Assembly: GCF_000739375.1 (NCBI RefSeq)
Contig: NZ_CP006704.1
Coordinates: forward strand, 3,162,001-3,226,000
Source: Comamonas testosteroni TK102
Lineage (GTDB): Bacteria; Pseudomonadota; Gammaproteobacteria; Burkholderiales; Burkholderiaceae_C
Direction: 5' to 3'
DNA: 64,000 bases
A program made the position numbers and the translations under genes. Positions 54,852 to 64,000 of the stretch are shown here, piece after piece (position 1 is the stretch's first letter; each line of letters begins with the position of its first letter). Under the pieces are notes generated by a model that had not been told where the DNA came from, did no database searches, and saw nothing but the letters and a program-made list of their open reading frames with translations.

Positions 54852-56900
54852 TCACTCGAATTCCAGAATGATGTCGTCCACCGCCAGCGAATCTCCCTTG
54901 GCAGCGCTGATCTTGCTGACCACGCCATCCTGGGCCGCGAAGAGAATGTTCTCCATCTTCATGGCTTCGATGACCGCCAGCTTCTCGCCGGCCTGCACCT
55001 TCTGGCCGGGCTGCACCGCCACGTCGACCAGCAGGCCGGGCATGGGCGAGAGCAGGAACTTGGACAGGTCGGGCGGTGCCTTGTAAGGCATGAGCTTGTG
55101 CATCTCTGCGCCCTTGGGCGAGAGCACCAGCACATCGGCTTGCGTGCCATTGTGGATGACGCGCAGTGCCAGCGGGTTCTTGCCATTGCCGCGTTCGATC
55201 TGGCAGGTGAAAGCCTTGCCATTGCAAACGCCGCGCACCACCAGATCGCGAATGTCTGCATTGCTGCGGAACTCGTAGGCCTTGTCGCCAATGACGACCT
55301 TGCAGACGCGCGCCTGGGCATCGAAGTCGGTCACCTCGCCAGTCACATACTGGTTCTTGCCTTCAGCACCCAGAACCACTGCGGTGTACTTCTCGCCCAC
55401 CTGCACCTGGTGGCCTTGCATCTGGCCGGTGATGGTCGATGCACGCGCACGATAGCGGCGATTGCGGAACAGGGCCAAAGCCACCAGGAAGTCGGGATCA
55501 TCGTGGGGCACGTCCTCGGCATGGAAGCCGTCGGCATAGTGCTGGGCAATGAAGCCGGTGTTGAACTGGCCCGAGACAAAGTCCGGGTGTGCCAGCAGAG
55601 CTGCCTGGAACGGGATGTTGGAGCTGATGCCGCGAATGGCAAAGCCGTTGAGCGCTTCGCGGGCCTTGGCGATGGCGTCGTTGCGGTCCTTGCCGTGCAC
55701 GATGAGCTTGGCGATCATCGAGTCGTAGTACATGGGGATTTCGCCGCCGTCATAGACGCCAGTATCCACACGCACGCCGTTCAGATGCTCAGTGTCGGAC
55801 TGCCACATGGTCTGCTCGGGCGGCGCAAAGCGAACTAGGCGGCCGGTCGAAGGCAGGAAGTTGCGGAACGGGTCTTCGGCGTTGATACGGCACTCGATGG
55901 CCCAACCGTCGCGCTTCACATCGGCTTGGGCAAAGGACAGTTTTTCGCCGGCGGCCACACGAATCATCTGCTCGACCAGATCGAGTCCGGTGATGCATTC
56001 GGTCACCGGGTGCTCGACCTGCAGACGGGTATTCATCTCCAGGAAGTAGAAGTCCTGGTCCTTGCCGACCACGAACTCCACGGTGCCAGCGCTCTGATAC
56101 TTGACGGCCTTGGCCAGGGCCACGGCCTGCTCGCCCATGGCCTTGCGGGTGGCATCGCTGATGAAGGGCGAAGGCGCTTCCTCGATCACCTTCTGGTGAC
56201 GGCGCTGTATCGAGCACTCACGCTCGTTCAGGTAAACCACATTGCCATGGCTGTCGCCCAGAATCTGGATTTCGATGTGGCGGGGCTCCTGTACGAACTT
56301 CTCTATGAAGATACGGTCGTCGCCAAAGCTGTTGCGCGCTTCGTTCTGGCAGGAGGCAAAACCTTCAAAGGCTTCCTTGTCGTTGAATGCCACGCGCAAA
56401 CCCTTGCCACCGCCACCGGCCGAAGCCTTGATCATCACGGGGTAGCCAATGCCCTTGGCGATTTCCACGGCCTGTTCGGGACCGCCGATGGCGTCGTTGT
56501 AGCCGGGGATGGTGTTGACCTGGGCTTCGCCGGCCAGCTTCTTGGACGCGATCTTGTCGCCCATGGCAGCAATGGAATGCGACTTGGGGCCGATGAAGGC
56601 AATGCCCTCTTCTTCGCAGCGCCTGGCAAAGCCCTCATTCTCCGAGAGAAAACCGTAGCCGGGGTGCACCGCCTGTGCGCCGGTCTGCTTGCAGGCCTCA
56701 ATGATTTTTTCGCCCAGCAGATAGGACTCACGGCTGGGTGCGGGGCCCAAGCGCACGGCCTCGTCGGCGAGCTTGACATGGCGCGCGTCCTTGTCGGCGT
56801 CGGAATAGACCGCCACGGTCTGGATGCCCATCTTGCGGGCGGTGGCGATGACTCGGCAGGCGATCTCGCCGCGGTTGGCAATCAGAATCTTGGTAAACAT
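54852..56900 (-). CDS. pccA: Propionyl-CoA carboxylase alpha subunit (biotin carboxylase + BCCP)
   Basis: 682 residues. The N-terminal biotin carboxylase (FTKILIANRGEIACRVIATA, ATP-grasp glycine loop KASAGGGGKGLRVAF) is followed by the BT/linker domain and a C-terminal biotinyl domain with Lys648 in EAMKMEN. It carboxylates biotin with ATP and bicarbonate; PccB then transfers CO2 to propionyl-CoA. It is the last gene of the operon mcm-meaB-pccB-pccA, 27 bases after pccB, with AGGAGATATATCC before the ATG. Confidence 0.95.
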   Translation of the reverse strand: MFTKILIANRGEIACRVIATARKMGIQTVAVYSDADKDARHVKLADEAVRLGPAPSRESYLLGEKIIEACKQTGAQAVHPGYGFLSENEGFARRCEEEGIAFIGPKSHSIAAMGDKIASKKLAGEAQVNTIPGYNDAIGGPEQAVEIAKGIGYPVMIKASAGGGGKGLRVAFNDKEAFEGFASCQNEARNSFGDDRIFIEKFVQEPRHIEIQILGDSHGNVVYLNERECSIQRRHQKVIEEAPSPFISDATRKAMGEQAVALAKAVKYQSAGTVEFVVGKDQDFYFLEMNTRLQVEHPVTECITGLDLVEQMIRVAAGEKLSFAQADVKRDGWAIECRINAEDPFRNFLPSTGRLVRFAPPEQTMWQSDTEHLNGVRVDTGVYDGGEIPMYYDSMIAKLIVHGKDRNDAIAKAREALNGFAIRGISSNIPFQAALLAHPDFVSGQFNTGFIAQHYADGFHAEDVPHDDPDFLVALALFRNRRYRARASTITGQMQGHQVQVGEKYTAVVLGAEGKNQYVTGEVTDFDAQARVCKVVIGDKAYEFRSNADIRDLVVRGVCNGKAFTCQIERGNGKNPLALRVIHNGTQADVLVLSPKGAEMHKLMPYKAPPDLSKFLLSPMPGLLVDVAVQPGQKVQAGEKLAVIEAMKMENILFAAQDGVVSKISAAKGDSLAVDDIILEFE

Positions 56901-56927
56901 GGATATATCTCCTGGTTCTTCTTGTTC

Positions 56928-58463
56928 TTACAGGGGGATGTTCCCGTGCTTGCGCCAGGGGTTGTCCAGCTGCTTGTTCTTGAGCATCTCCAGCGAGCGG
57001 CAGATGCGCTTGCGTGTTTCGTGCGGCTGGATCACATCGTCGATAAAACCACGGGCTCCGGCCACAAAGGGGTTGGCAAAGCGCTCCTTGTATTCCGCTT
57101 CGCGTGCAGCCAGCTTCACCGGATCATTCTTGTCCTCACGGAAGATGATCTCCACCGCGCCCTTGGCGCCCATCACGGCGATTTCGGCATGGGGCCAGGC
57201 CAGGTTCACGTCGCCACGCAAATGCTTGGAAGCCATCACGTCGTACGCGCCGCCATAGGCCTTGCGGGTGATGACAGTGATCTTCGGCACTGTGGCTTCG
57301 GCATACGCATACAGCAGCTTGGCACCATGCTTGATGATGCCGCCGTATTCCTGGGAAGTGCCGGGCATGAAACCGGGCACATCCACGAAGGTGACCACAG
57401 GGATGTTGAAGGCATCGCAAAAGCGCACGAAGCGCGCCGCCTTGATGGAGGACTTGATGTCCAGGCAACCGGCCAGCACCAGGGGCTGATTGGCCACGAC
57501 GCCCACGGTCTGACCGGCCATGCGGGCAAAGCCGATGATGATGTTCTTGGCGTACTCGGGCTGCAGCTCGAAGAAATCGCCATCGTCCACGGTCTTGAGA
57601 ATCAGCTCCTTCATGTCGTAGGGCTTGTTGGCGTTTTCGGGCACCAGCGTATCCAGCGACAGATCGGCGCGACCCACGGGATCGGTGGCCTCGCGCACAG
57701 GAGCCTTTTCCTTGTTGTTCAAGGGCAGGTAGTTATAGAGTCGACGCAGCATCATCAGTGCTTCCACGTCGTTGTCGAATGCCATGTCGGCCACGCCGCT
57801 CTTGGTGGTGTGGGTGATGGCCCCGCCCAGCTCTTCGGCCGTGACCTCCTCGTGCGTCACGGTCTTCACGACTTCGGGACCGGTCACGAACATATAGGAG
57901 CTGTCCTTGACCATGAAGATGAAGTCGGTCATGGCCGGCGAGTACACGGCGCCGCCGGCGCTGGGGCCCATGATCATGGAGATCTGGGGCACCACGCCCG
58001 AGGCCAGCACATTCTTCTGGAACACATCGGCATAGCCGCCCAGAGAGGCAACGCCTTCCTGGATACGCGCACCACCCGAATCGTTGAGGCCGATGACGGG
58101 AGCGCCGACCTTCATGGCCTGGTCCATCACCTTGCATATCTTCTCGGCATGGGTTTCGGACAGTGCGCCGCCGAACACCGTGAAGTCCTGGCTGAACACA
58201 AAGACCAGACGGCCGTTGATCATGCCGTAGCCGGTGACCACGCCGTCGCCGGGGATCTTGGTGTTTTCCATGCCGAAGTCCGTGCAGCGGTGCTCCACGA
58301 ACATGTCCCACTCTTCAAAAGTACCGTCGTCCAGCAGCAGCTCGATACGCTCGCGCGCCGTCAGCTTGCCTTTCTTGTGCTGCGCGTCGATGCGCTTTTG
58401 TCCCCCACCCAACCGAGCGAGTTCTCGCTTGGCTTCCAGCTGCTTCAGGATATCGTCTTGCAT
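56928..58463 (-). CDS. pccB: Propionyl-CoA carboxylase beta subunit (carboxyltransferase)
   Basis: 511 residues. Two crotonase-like carboxyltransferase halves with the oxyanion-hole glycines ([20 protein letters not shown] and [20 protein letters not shown]) typical of PccB. It transfers carboxyl from biotin to propionyl-CoA, making (S)-methylmalonyl-CoA. AGAGGACAAGC precedes the ATG. It lies between meaB and pccA. Confidence 0.95.
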   Translation of the reverse strand: MQDDILKQLEAKRELARLGGGQKRIDAQHKKGKLTARERIELLLDDGTFEEWDMFVEHRCTDFGMENTKIPGDGVVTGYGMINGRLVFVFSQDFTVFGGALSETHAEKICKVMDQAMKVGAPVIGLNDSGGARIQEGVASLGGYADVFQKNVLASGVVPQISMIMGPSAGGAVYSPAMTDFIFMVKDSSYMFVTGPEVVKTVTHEEVTAEELGGAITHTTKSGVADMAFDNDVEALMMLRRLYNYLPLNNKEKAPVREATDPVGRADLSLDTLVPENANKPYDMKELILKTVDDGDFFELQPEYAKNIIIGFARMAGQTVGVVANQPLVLAGCLDIKSSIKAARFVRFCDAFNIPVVTFVDVPGFMPGTSQEYGGIIKHGAKLLYAYAEATVPKITVITRKAYGGAYDVMASKHLRGDVNLAWPHAEIAVMGAKGAVEIIFREDKNDPVKLAAREAEYKERFANPFVAGARGFIDDVIQPHETRKRICRSLEMLKNKQLDNPWRKHGNIPL

Positions 58464-58543
58464 GCTTGTCCTCTAACGTGATTTGGGTTGCTTGTCTCGC
58501 AATGGTGATGCTGCGATGCTATGGTAATAAGAGCTGCTAGCGC

Positions 58544-59548
58544 CTACTGCATTTGGGCTAGAAGTAGATTTCTTGCTGCGGTACTGGCAGCGATACGACC
58601 CGCTGTCACATCGTCCTGAAGGACGGGGAGCATGGCCTTGACCCGCGGATGCTGGCGAAACGCCTGCTTGAGGCCGAAGTCGATGCGCTCCCACATCCAG
58701 GCCAATGCCTGCTTCTCGCGGCGCAGGGCCAGGCGGCCGTTGGAGGTTTGCAGCTCCCTGAAGCTGCTGACTGCAGCCCAGAAGCCCTCCACTCCCTGTC
58801 CCAGCAAGGCACTGATCTGCAGTACGCGCGGCTGCCATAGTGCGCCGGTGTTGGCGTGGTCTGGATTGCCGTGCATGCCCAGCAGGCGCAGACTCGATGT
58901 AATCTGGGCCTGGGCACGCGTGGCGGCGTGGGGGTCGATGTCGGCCTTGTTGATGACCACCAGGTCGGCCAGCTCCATCACGCCCTTCTTGATGGCCTGC
59001 AGATCGTCGCCAGCGTTGGGGAGCTGCAGCACGCAGAACATGTCCGTCATGCCGTGCACGGCAATCTCGCTCTGGCCCACGCCCACGGTTTCGACGATGA
59101 CCACGTCATAACCGGCGGCTTCGCAGACCAGCATGGCCTCTCGCGTCTTTTCGGCCACGCCGCCCAGCGTGCCGCTGCTGGGACTGGGGCGGATATAGGC
59201 CTCCAGCCGCATGGACAGTTGCTCCATGCGGGTCTTGTCGCCGAGGATGGAGCCGCCTGAAACGGTGCTGGACGGATCAATCGCCAGCACGGCCACACGC
59301 AGCCCCTTCTCTATCAGAAACAGGCCCAGGGCTTCGATGAAGGTGGATTTGCCGACGCCCGGCACGCCGCTGATGCCAAGGCGAAATGCCTTGCCCGTGT
59401 GCGGCAACAGAGCGGTGAGCAGACCGTCAGCCTGTTCACGGTGGTCGGCCCGGGAGGATTCAAGCAAGGTAATGGCCTTGGCCATGGCCCGGCGCTGCAC
59501 GGCAGGGTTGCCGCGCAGGATGCCGTCTTGCATTTGCTCAGGGGTCAC
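58544..59548 (-). CDS. meaB: MeaB/ArgK-family G-protein chaperone of methylmalonyl-CoA mutase
   Basis: 334 residues. I choose GTG 59548 (AAAGGCGA seven bases upstream; begins TPEQMQDGILRGNPAVQRR). The longer frame upstream overlaps the mutase gene and looks non-coding. GTPase motifs are P-loop GVPGVGKST, VETVGVGQSE and NKAD. MeaB gates cobalamin loading and protects the B12-dependent mutase from inactivation. It begins 37 bases after the mutase stop and is followed by pccB. Confidence 0.93.
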   Translation of the reverse strand: MTPEQMQDGILRGNPAVQRRAMAKAITLLESSRADHREQADGLLTALLPHTGKAFRLGISGVPGVGKSTFIEALGLFLIEKGLRVAVLAIDPSSTVSGGSILGDKTRMEQLSMRLEAYIRPSPSSGTLGGVAEKTREAMLVCEAAGYDVVIVETVGVGQSEIAVHGMTDMFCVLQLPNAGDDLQAIKKGVMELADLVVINKADIDPHAATRAQAQITSSLRLLGMHGNPDHANTGALWQPRVLQISALLGQGVEGFWAAVSSFRELQTSNGRLALRREKQALAWMWERIDFGLKQAFRQHPRVKAMLPVLQDDVTAGRIAASTAARNLLLAQMQ

Positions 59549-59585
59549 GTTGCGGTCGCCTTTGCTATCGATGCTTGCCGGCCGA

Positions 59586-61760
59586 TCAGAGACCGTTGGC
59601 CTTCTTGATCTGCTCCAGCACATCCTTGGCGCTGGCAGGAATGGGAGTGCCGGGGCCGTATACGCCCTTGACGCCCGCGTTGTAGAGGAAATCATAGTCC
59701 TGGGCGGGAATCACGCCGCCCACGAAGACGATGATGTCGTCCGCCCCCTGCTTCTTGAGCTCGGCAATGATGGCCGGCACCAAAGTCTTGTGCCCGGCGG
59801 CCAGGGTCGACACACCCACCGCATGCACATCGTTCTCGATGGCCTGGCGCGCGCATTCTTCGGGTGTCTGGAACAGCGGCCCCATGTCCACGTCAAAGCC
59901 CAGGTCGGCAAACGCGGTTGCGACCACTTTGGCACCGCGGTCGTGACCGTCCTGACCCAGCTTGGCGATCATTACGCGGGGGCGTCGGCCCATGGCCTGC
60001 GAAGCGGTGTTGATCTCTTCCTTGAGCTTGTCCCAGCCTTCGGCCGAGTCATAAGCGGCAGCATACACGCCGGTCACCTTCTGGGTATCGGCGCGATGGC
60101 GACCAAACGCCTTTTCCATCGCGTCGGAGACTTCACCCACCGTGGCACGCAGGCGCACGGCCTTGATGGACAGATCCAGCAGATTGCCCTCTCCGGATTC
60201 TGCTGCAGCAGTGATGGCAGCCAGCGCTGCTTCGACCTGGACAGCATCGCGCTTCGCCTTGATATTCTTGAGCCGCGCGATCTGGCTGTCACGCACCTTG
60301 ACGTTGTCCACTTCCAGGATGTCGACCGGGTCTTCCTTGGCCAGCTTGTACTTGTTGACGCCGACGATGACTTCCTTGCCGGAATCGATACGCGCCTGCT
60401 TCTCGGCGGCGGCGGCTTCGATCTTGAGCTTGGCCCAGCCGCTGTCCACAGCGGCGGTCATGCCGCCCATGGCGTCGACTTCCTCAATGATGGCCCAAGC
60501 CTTGTCGGCCATTTCCTGGGTCAGCTTCTCCATCATGTAGGAGCCAGCCCAGGGGTCGATCACATTGGTGATATGGGTCTCTTCCTGAATGATCAGCTGC
60601 GTGTTGCGGGCAATGCGGGCTGAGAACTCCGTAGGCAGGGCAATGGCCTCGTCCAGCGCATTGGTGTGCAGGGACTGGGTACCGCCAAACACGGCTGCCA
60701 TGGCTTCGATGGTGGTGCGAACCACGTTGTTGTAAGGGTCCTGCTCGGTCAGCGACCAACCCGAGGTCTGGCTATGGGTGCGCAGCATCAGGCTCTTGGG
60801 GTTCTTGGCATCGAAACCCTTCATGATTCGGCACCACAGCAGGCGCGCGGCACGCATCTTGGCCACTTCCAGGTAGAAATTCATGCCCACGGCCCAGAAG
60901 AAGGACAGACGGCCCGCAAAAGCATCCACGTCCATGCCCTTGGCAATGGCAGTCTTCACATACTCCTTGCCGTCGGCCAGCGTGAAAGCCATTTCCAGAG
61001 CCTGGTTGGCACCGGCTTCCTGCATGTGATAGCCCGAGATCGAGATCGAGTTGAACTTGGGCATGTTCTGGCTCGTGTACTCGATGATGTCGCCAATGAT
61101 CTTCATCGACGGCTTGGGCGGGTAGATATAGGTGTTGCGCACCATGAACTCTTTCAGAATGTCGTTCTGAATCGTTCCGGCGAGTTGATCCTGTGGGACG
61201 CCCTGCTCTTCGGCTGCCACCACATAGCCGGCCAGCACGGGCAGCACGGCGCCGTTCATGGTCATGGAGACTGAGACCTTGTCCAAGGGGATCTGGTTGA
61301 AGAGAATCTTCATGTCCTCGACGGAATCGATCGCCACGCCGGCCTTGCCCACATCACCCGTCACACGTGGATGATCGGAGTCATAGCCGCGATGGGTGGC
61401 CAGATCGAATGCGACGGAAACGCCTTGACCGCCGGCGGCCAGTGCCTTGCGATAGAAGGCGTTGGATTCTTCGGCGGTGGAAAAGCCAGCGTACTGGCGA
61501 ATCGTCCAGGGCCGCCCTGCATACATGGTGGCCTGGGGACCGCGGATGTAGGGGGCGAATCCCGGCAGCGTGTTGGTGAATGGCAGATCTTCCGTGTCTT
61601 CCGCCGTGTACAGCGGCTTGACGGTAATGCCGTCCGGCGTGACCCAGTTCAGGTTGTTGATATCACCGCCAGGAGCTGCCTTGTTGGCGGCCTTGTTCCA
61701 GGCTTGCAGATCAGCGGGGGCGAATTCTTGTGGGTCCTGTACCGGATTCTCTTGGCTCAT
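59586..61760 (-). CDS. scpA: Methylmalonyl-CoA mutase (single-chain)
   Basis: 724 residues. The N-terminal TIM-barrel substrate domain ([20 protein letters not shown], then [10 protein letters not shown]) and C-terminal B12-binding domain with the base-off motif DGHDRG (His606) and GGVIPAQDY are complete. It interconverts (R)-methylmalonyl-CoA and succinyl-CoA using adenosylcobalamin. It is the first gene of the operon with meaB, pccB and pccA, which together form the full propionyl-CoA to succinyl-CoA route. It is divergent from a GntR regulator across a gap that holds a 16-bp palindrome. Confidence 0.95.
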   Translation of the reverse strand: MSQENPVQDPQEFAPADLQAWNKAANKAAPGGDINNLNWVTPDGITVKPLYTAEDTEDLPFTNTLPGFAPYIRGPQATMYAGRPWTIRQYAGFSTAEESNAFYRKALAAGGQGVSVAFDLATHRGYDSDHPRVTGDVGKAGVAIDSVEDMKILFNQIPLDKVSVSMTMNGAVLPVLAGYVVAAEEQGVPQDQLAGTIQNDILKEFMVRNTYIYPPKPSMKIIGDIIEYTSQNMPKFNSISISGYHMQEAGANQALEMAFTLADGKEYVKTAIAKGMDVDAFAGRLSFFWAVGMNFYLEVAKMRAARLLWCRIMKGFDAKNPKSLMLRTHSQTSGWSLTEQDPYNNVVRTTIEAMAAVFGGTQSLHTNALDEAIALPTEFSARIARNTQLIIQEETHITNVIDPWAGSYMMEKLTQEMADKAWAIIEEVDAMGGMTAAVDSGWAKLKIEAAAAEKQARIDSGKEVIVGVNKYKLAKEDPVDILEVDNVKVRDSQIARLKNIKAKRDAVQVEAALAAITAAAESGEGNLLDLSIKAVRLRATVGEVSDAMEKAFGRHRADTQKVTGVYAAAYDSAEGWDKLKEEINTASQAMGRRPRVMIAKLGQDGHDRGAKVVATAFADLGFDVDMGPLFQTPEECARQAIENDVHAVGVSTLAAGHKTLVPAIIAELKKQGADDIIVFVGGVIPAQDYDFLYNAGVKGVYGPGTPIPASAKDVLEQIKKANGL

Positions 61761-61835
61761 GTTGTCTCTCGTATGCGGTGCGCGCAGTGAAGTTTGGAAT
61801 TGCGGTGAACTACCTAGATGCGTCTAGTGTACATG

Positions 61836-61851
61836 ATTCATAATTATGAAT
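61836..61851. promoter_or_regulatory. Perfect 16-bp palindrome, candidate GntR operator
   Basis: ATTCATAATTATGAAT lies midway in the 122-bp gap between the mutase operon and the divergent GntR gene. A second dyad, CTAGA-TGCG-TCTAG, is at 61814-61827. An operator for the neighbouring regulator is the obvious reading. Confidence 0.65.
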
Positions 61852-61882
61852 TCAAAATACTTGCAGCATATAATCACGCGTA

Positions 61883-62518
61883 ATGACAAGCAAAACACTT
61901 ACTCCTCTTGCGCTATATGAGCAGGTCGCCGAGCAATTGCGCCAGCGCATCTTCCGGCGGGAGCTTGAACCTGGTGCCTGGATCGACGAGCTGAAGATTG
62001 CCGAGGAATACGGCATCAGCCGCACGCCCCTGCGCGAGGCATTGAAGGTGCTGGCCGCCGAAGGCCTGGTGACCATGAAGCTGCGCCGGGGTGCCTACGT
62101 GACCGAGGTCTCGCGCAAGGACATCTCCGACGTCTATCGCTTGCTGAGCCTGCTGGAAGCGGATGCAGCGGCCGAGGTTGCCGGCAAGGCCACGGACGAA
62201 CAATTGCAGCGTCTGCAGCAGACTCATGAGGAGCTGAAACAGAACACAGCCGACGCCGAGCGGTTTTTCGCGCTCAACGAAAGCTTTCATATGCAGATTC
62301 TCGACATTGCCGACAACCGCTGGCGTAACCAGCTAGTAGCCGATTTGCGCAAAGTCATGAAGCTCAACCGCCACAAGTCGCTGTTCAAGCAAGGCCGTAT
62401 CGAAGACTCTCTGGCAGAGCACGAAGCCATCATGCAAGCATTGCTGCAGCGAGATCCGAAAATCGCCATGAGCGCAGTGCAGCAGCATTTCGCGAATGGA
62501 CTCGATGCGGCGATCTAG
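61883..62518 (+). CDS. GntR-family (FadR/FCD-type) regulator of propionate catabolism
   Basis: 211 residues. The winged helix (LYEQVAEQLRQRIFRRELEPG, then GISRTPLREALKVLAAEGLV) is followed by an all-helical FCD effector domain with metal/ligand-site residues in ESFHMQILDIADN and LAEHEAIMQAL. It is divergent from the mutase-meaB-pccBA operon, and the intergenic palindrome suggests it represses that operon and itself. The effector is probably an acyl-CoA or organic acid; this is inferred. Confidence 0.88.
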   Translation: MTSKTLTPLALYEQVAEQLRQRIFRRELEPGAWIDELKIAEEYGISRTPLREALKVLAAEGLVTMKLRRGAYVTEVSRKDISDVYRLLSLLEADAAAEVAGKATDEQLQRLQQTHEELKQNTADAERFFALNESFHMQILDIADNRWRNQLVADLRKVMKLNRHKSLFKQGRIEDSLAEHEAIMQALLQRDPKIAMSAVQQHFANGLDAAI

Positions 62519-62652
62519 ACGATCCCTCTTTGTCGGCTCATGGAAAATGCGCTTTGGTATTTATCCTACAAATTTGAAATATTGGATTACCCGATTCATG
62601 CGATGCTCGCAAAGTAACTGAATGTGCTTTCAGTGTTACAGGATCATGATTC

Positions 62653-64000
62653 ATGCTGGCGCAATTTTTCTGGGGCTCCTCTGCTGACGCTCACTTGATC
62701 AAGGGCGAATATGACCCTTTGCTTGTAATCCTGTCGCTGGCAGTTTGCTGGATTGCTTCCGGACAGGCATTGCGCCATGCGTCTTTTGCCCGATCAGCCA
62801 CTTCACGACAATTGCGCTACTGGTCTATTGTGAGCGGATCGCTGGCATTAGGCATAGGCATATGGGCCATGCATTTCATCGGCATGCTCGCTTATTCCCT
62901 GCATGCGGCGGTTCAGTATGATTTGACGGTCACGGTCCTTTCCATTATCCCGGGCATTGCGGCGTCTGCAGTGGCTCTCGCCTTGCTGACTCACAATGAG
63001 CTCAATCTCAGGCAATTGATCTTGGGAGGATTGGCGGTAGGCATTGGCATTGCAGCCATGCATTATTGCGGCATGGCTGCAATGCGCACACCGGCGACCC
63101 ACCAGTATTCAGCCGCCTGGTTTTTCATCTCCTTGGTTGTCGGCGTCGCACTGGCTACGCTTGCTCTCTGGGTCCGTTTCGGGCTGGCGCGCTTCAAACT
63201 CAAACAGGACCATTGGCGCAAGACACTGGCGGCTGTCACCATGGGCGCAGCAATATCCGGCATGCATTACACAGCCATGCTGGCGCTGCGAGTCACTTCG
63301 GACCATGAGATCCATGATGCAACAACATCGAACGACCGCCTGATTCTGGCGCTGACGATTGCCCTGATTACGCTTCTATTCGGTGGATTGATTGCACAGG
63401 CCAATGCCTTGATCCATTACCGTAGTCGCTGGCAGAAAGTGGATATGAATGAGGCCAGACTGCAAGCCTTGGTCAATATGGCGGCGGATGGAATTATCTG
63501 CATCGACAATCAGGGCCGAGTGACGGATTACAACCCTGCAGCGGAAGTCCTATTCGGCTGGAGCCCGGGGGAAGTATTGGGCAAGAACGTGAAAATGCTC
63601 ATGCCAGCCGCGTTAGTCACCCAGCATGATGCCTATCTGGAACAGCATGAAGCTGGTCAGCGCAATAACGCGCCCCCTCTGCAGAACAAGATTTCAGAGG
63701 TGCTGGGCCAGCACAAGGACGGTACGCTGGTTCCAATGCGTCTGGCATTGAGCCAGGCCGAGGCACGGGGCCAGCGGATGTATGTAGGGCTTCTGACCAA
63801 TCTCTCGGACCGCAAGCGAACCGAGCGCCAATTGCATATCGCAGCCACGGTATTCGATCATTCCCACGAAGGCATGGTGGTACTGGATGCGAACCGAAAA
63901 ATCGTGGACATCAATCCGGCTTTTTCGCGTATCAGCGGCTTGAAGCGCCAAGCCGCCAAGAACAAGGAGTTCGCCAGCCTTTTCATCCGTGGCGATGACG
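62653..64000 (+). CDS. MHYT-domain PAS sensor protein, probably c-di-GMP signalling (3' end outside window)
   Basis: 449 residues are visible from ATG 62653 (AGGA nine bases upstream); the frame is open to the window end. The N-terminal MHYT domain has about seven membrane helices with MHFIGM, MHYCGM and MHYTAM, the repeated motif thought to bind copper and sense oxygen, CO or NO. A PAS domain follows (about 275-395; MAADGIICIDNQGRVTDYNP), with the start of a second PAS domain (VFDHSHEGMVVLDANRKIVD). In this architecture GGDEF and EAL domains usually come next, but they lie outside the window. Confidence 0.88.
   Translation, partial: MLAQFFWGSSADAHLIKGEYDPLLVILSLAVCWIASGQALRHASFARSATSRQLRYWSIVSGSLALGIGIWAMHFIGMLAYSLHAAVQYDLTVTVLSIIPGIAASAVALALLTHNELNLRQLILGGLAVGIGIAAMHYCGMAAMRTPATHQYSAAWFFISLVVGVALATLALWVRFGLARFKLKQDHWRKTLAAVTMGAAISGMHYTAMLALRVTSDHEIHDATTSNDRLILALTIALITLLFGGLIAQANALIHYRSRWQKVDMNEARLQALVNMAADGIICIDNQGRVTDYNPAAEVLFGWSPGEVLGKNVKMLMPAALVTQHDAYLEQHEAGQRNNAPPLQNKISEVLGQHKDGTLVPMRLALSQAEARGQRMYVGLLTNLSDRKRTERQLHIAATVFDHSHEGMVVLDANRKIVDINPAFSRISGLKRQAAKNKEFASLFIRGDD

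Noticed and set aside
55926-58481. 851-residue + strand open frame opposite pccA and pccB
   Set aside because: It is antisense to two certain enzymes with full motifs. Its His/Leu/Gly-rich translation is the usual shadow of high-GC codon use.
59211-60623. 470-residue + strand open frame opposite meaB and the mutase gene
   Set aside because: It is a shadow frame over conserved genes and has no domain or ribosome site.

Overview
The window looks like chromosome from a beta-proteobacterium of the Comamonadaceae, probably Comamonas or a close relative. This is inferred from gene content (AspT/AspD pair, Bug-type binding protein next to AtuA-family genes, propionyl-CoA/methylmalonyl-CoA genes with a GntR regulator) and high GC; no rRNA or tRNA gene is present to settle it.

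Bases 1-10,049 are a metal-resistance block. On the + strand lie the end of a CusB-type adaptor with a CusF-like tail, a CusA-type Cu(I)/Ag(I) RND pump and a small periplasmic CusF-like protein. Converging on them are a cytochrome c/FTR1 permease (PbrT-like) and a Cd/Pb/Zn P1B-ATPase with three N-terminal metal-binding domains. A divergent CadR/PbrR-type MerR regulator controls these through a classic 19-bp-spacer promoter. A 2,763-residue autotransporter adhesin (10,567-18,858) and a HEPN-domain protein follow.

Bases 20,870-35,785 are a mobile-element maintenance module, mostly on the - strand. It holds ParA, a PFGI-1-class ParB, a DUF2857 protein, winged-helix proteins, three 36-bp iteron-like repeats, a PFL_4669-family protein, a DUF3158 protein, an SSB, a HARP-SNF2 helicase (frameshifted), an H-NS-like protein and several orphan genes with hairpin leaders. 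No conjugation genes are in view. Bases 35,981-38,203 hold a second, compact element flanked by a 12-bp repeat: a VC1465-type Xer-activation factor, two small proteins and an HUH replication endonuclease, reminiscent of TLC-type satellite phages.

From 38.4 kb on the content is ordinary chromosome: an ABM-fold protein, a Bug receptor (frameshifted) with two AtuA-family proteins and a LysR regulator, a signal-peptide-bearing lyase, aspartate decarboxylase plus aspartate:alanine antiporter, a KfrA-like protein with a tyrosine recombinase, an alpha/beta hydrolase, a FadL-like porin, a VOC epimerase candidate and a YdcF protein. The complete propionyl-CoA to succinyl-CoA operon (mutase, MeaB, PccB, PccA) follows with its divergent GntR regulator, and the start of an MHYT-PAS signalling protein runs off the end.

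Three genes are broken or fused at C/G homopolymers (4103-4111, 26136-26141, 39360-39366). Each is restored to a normal-length protein by removing exactly one base. That pattern points to a systematic read error, or less likely to real slippage tracts.
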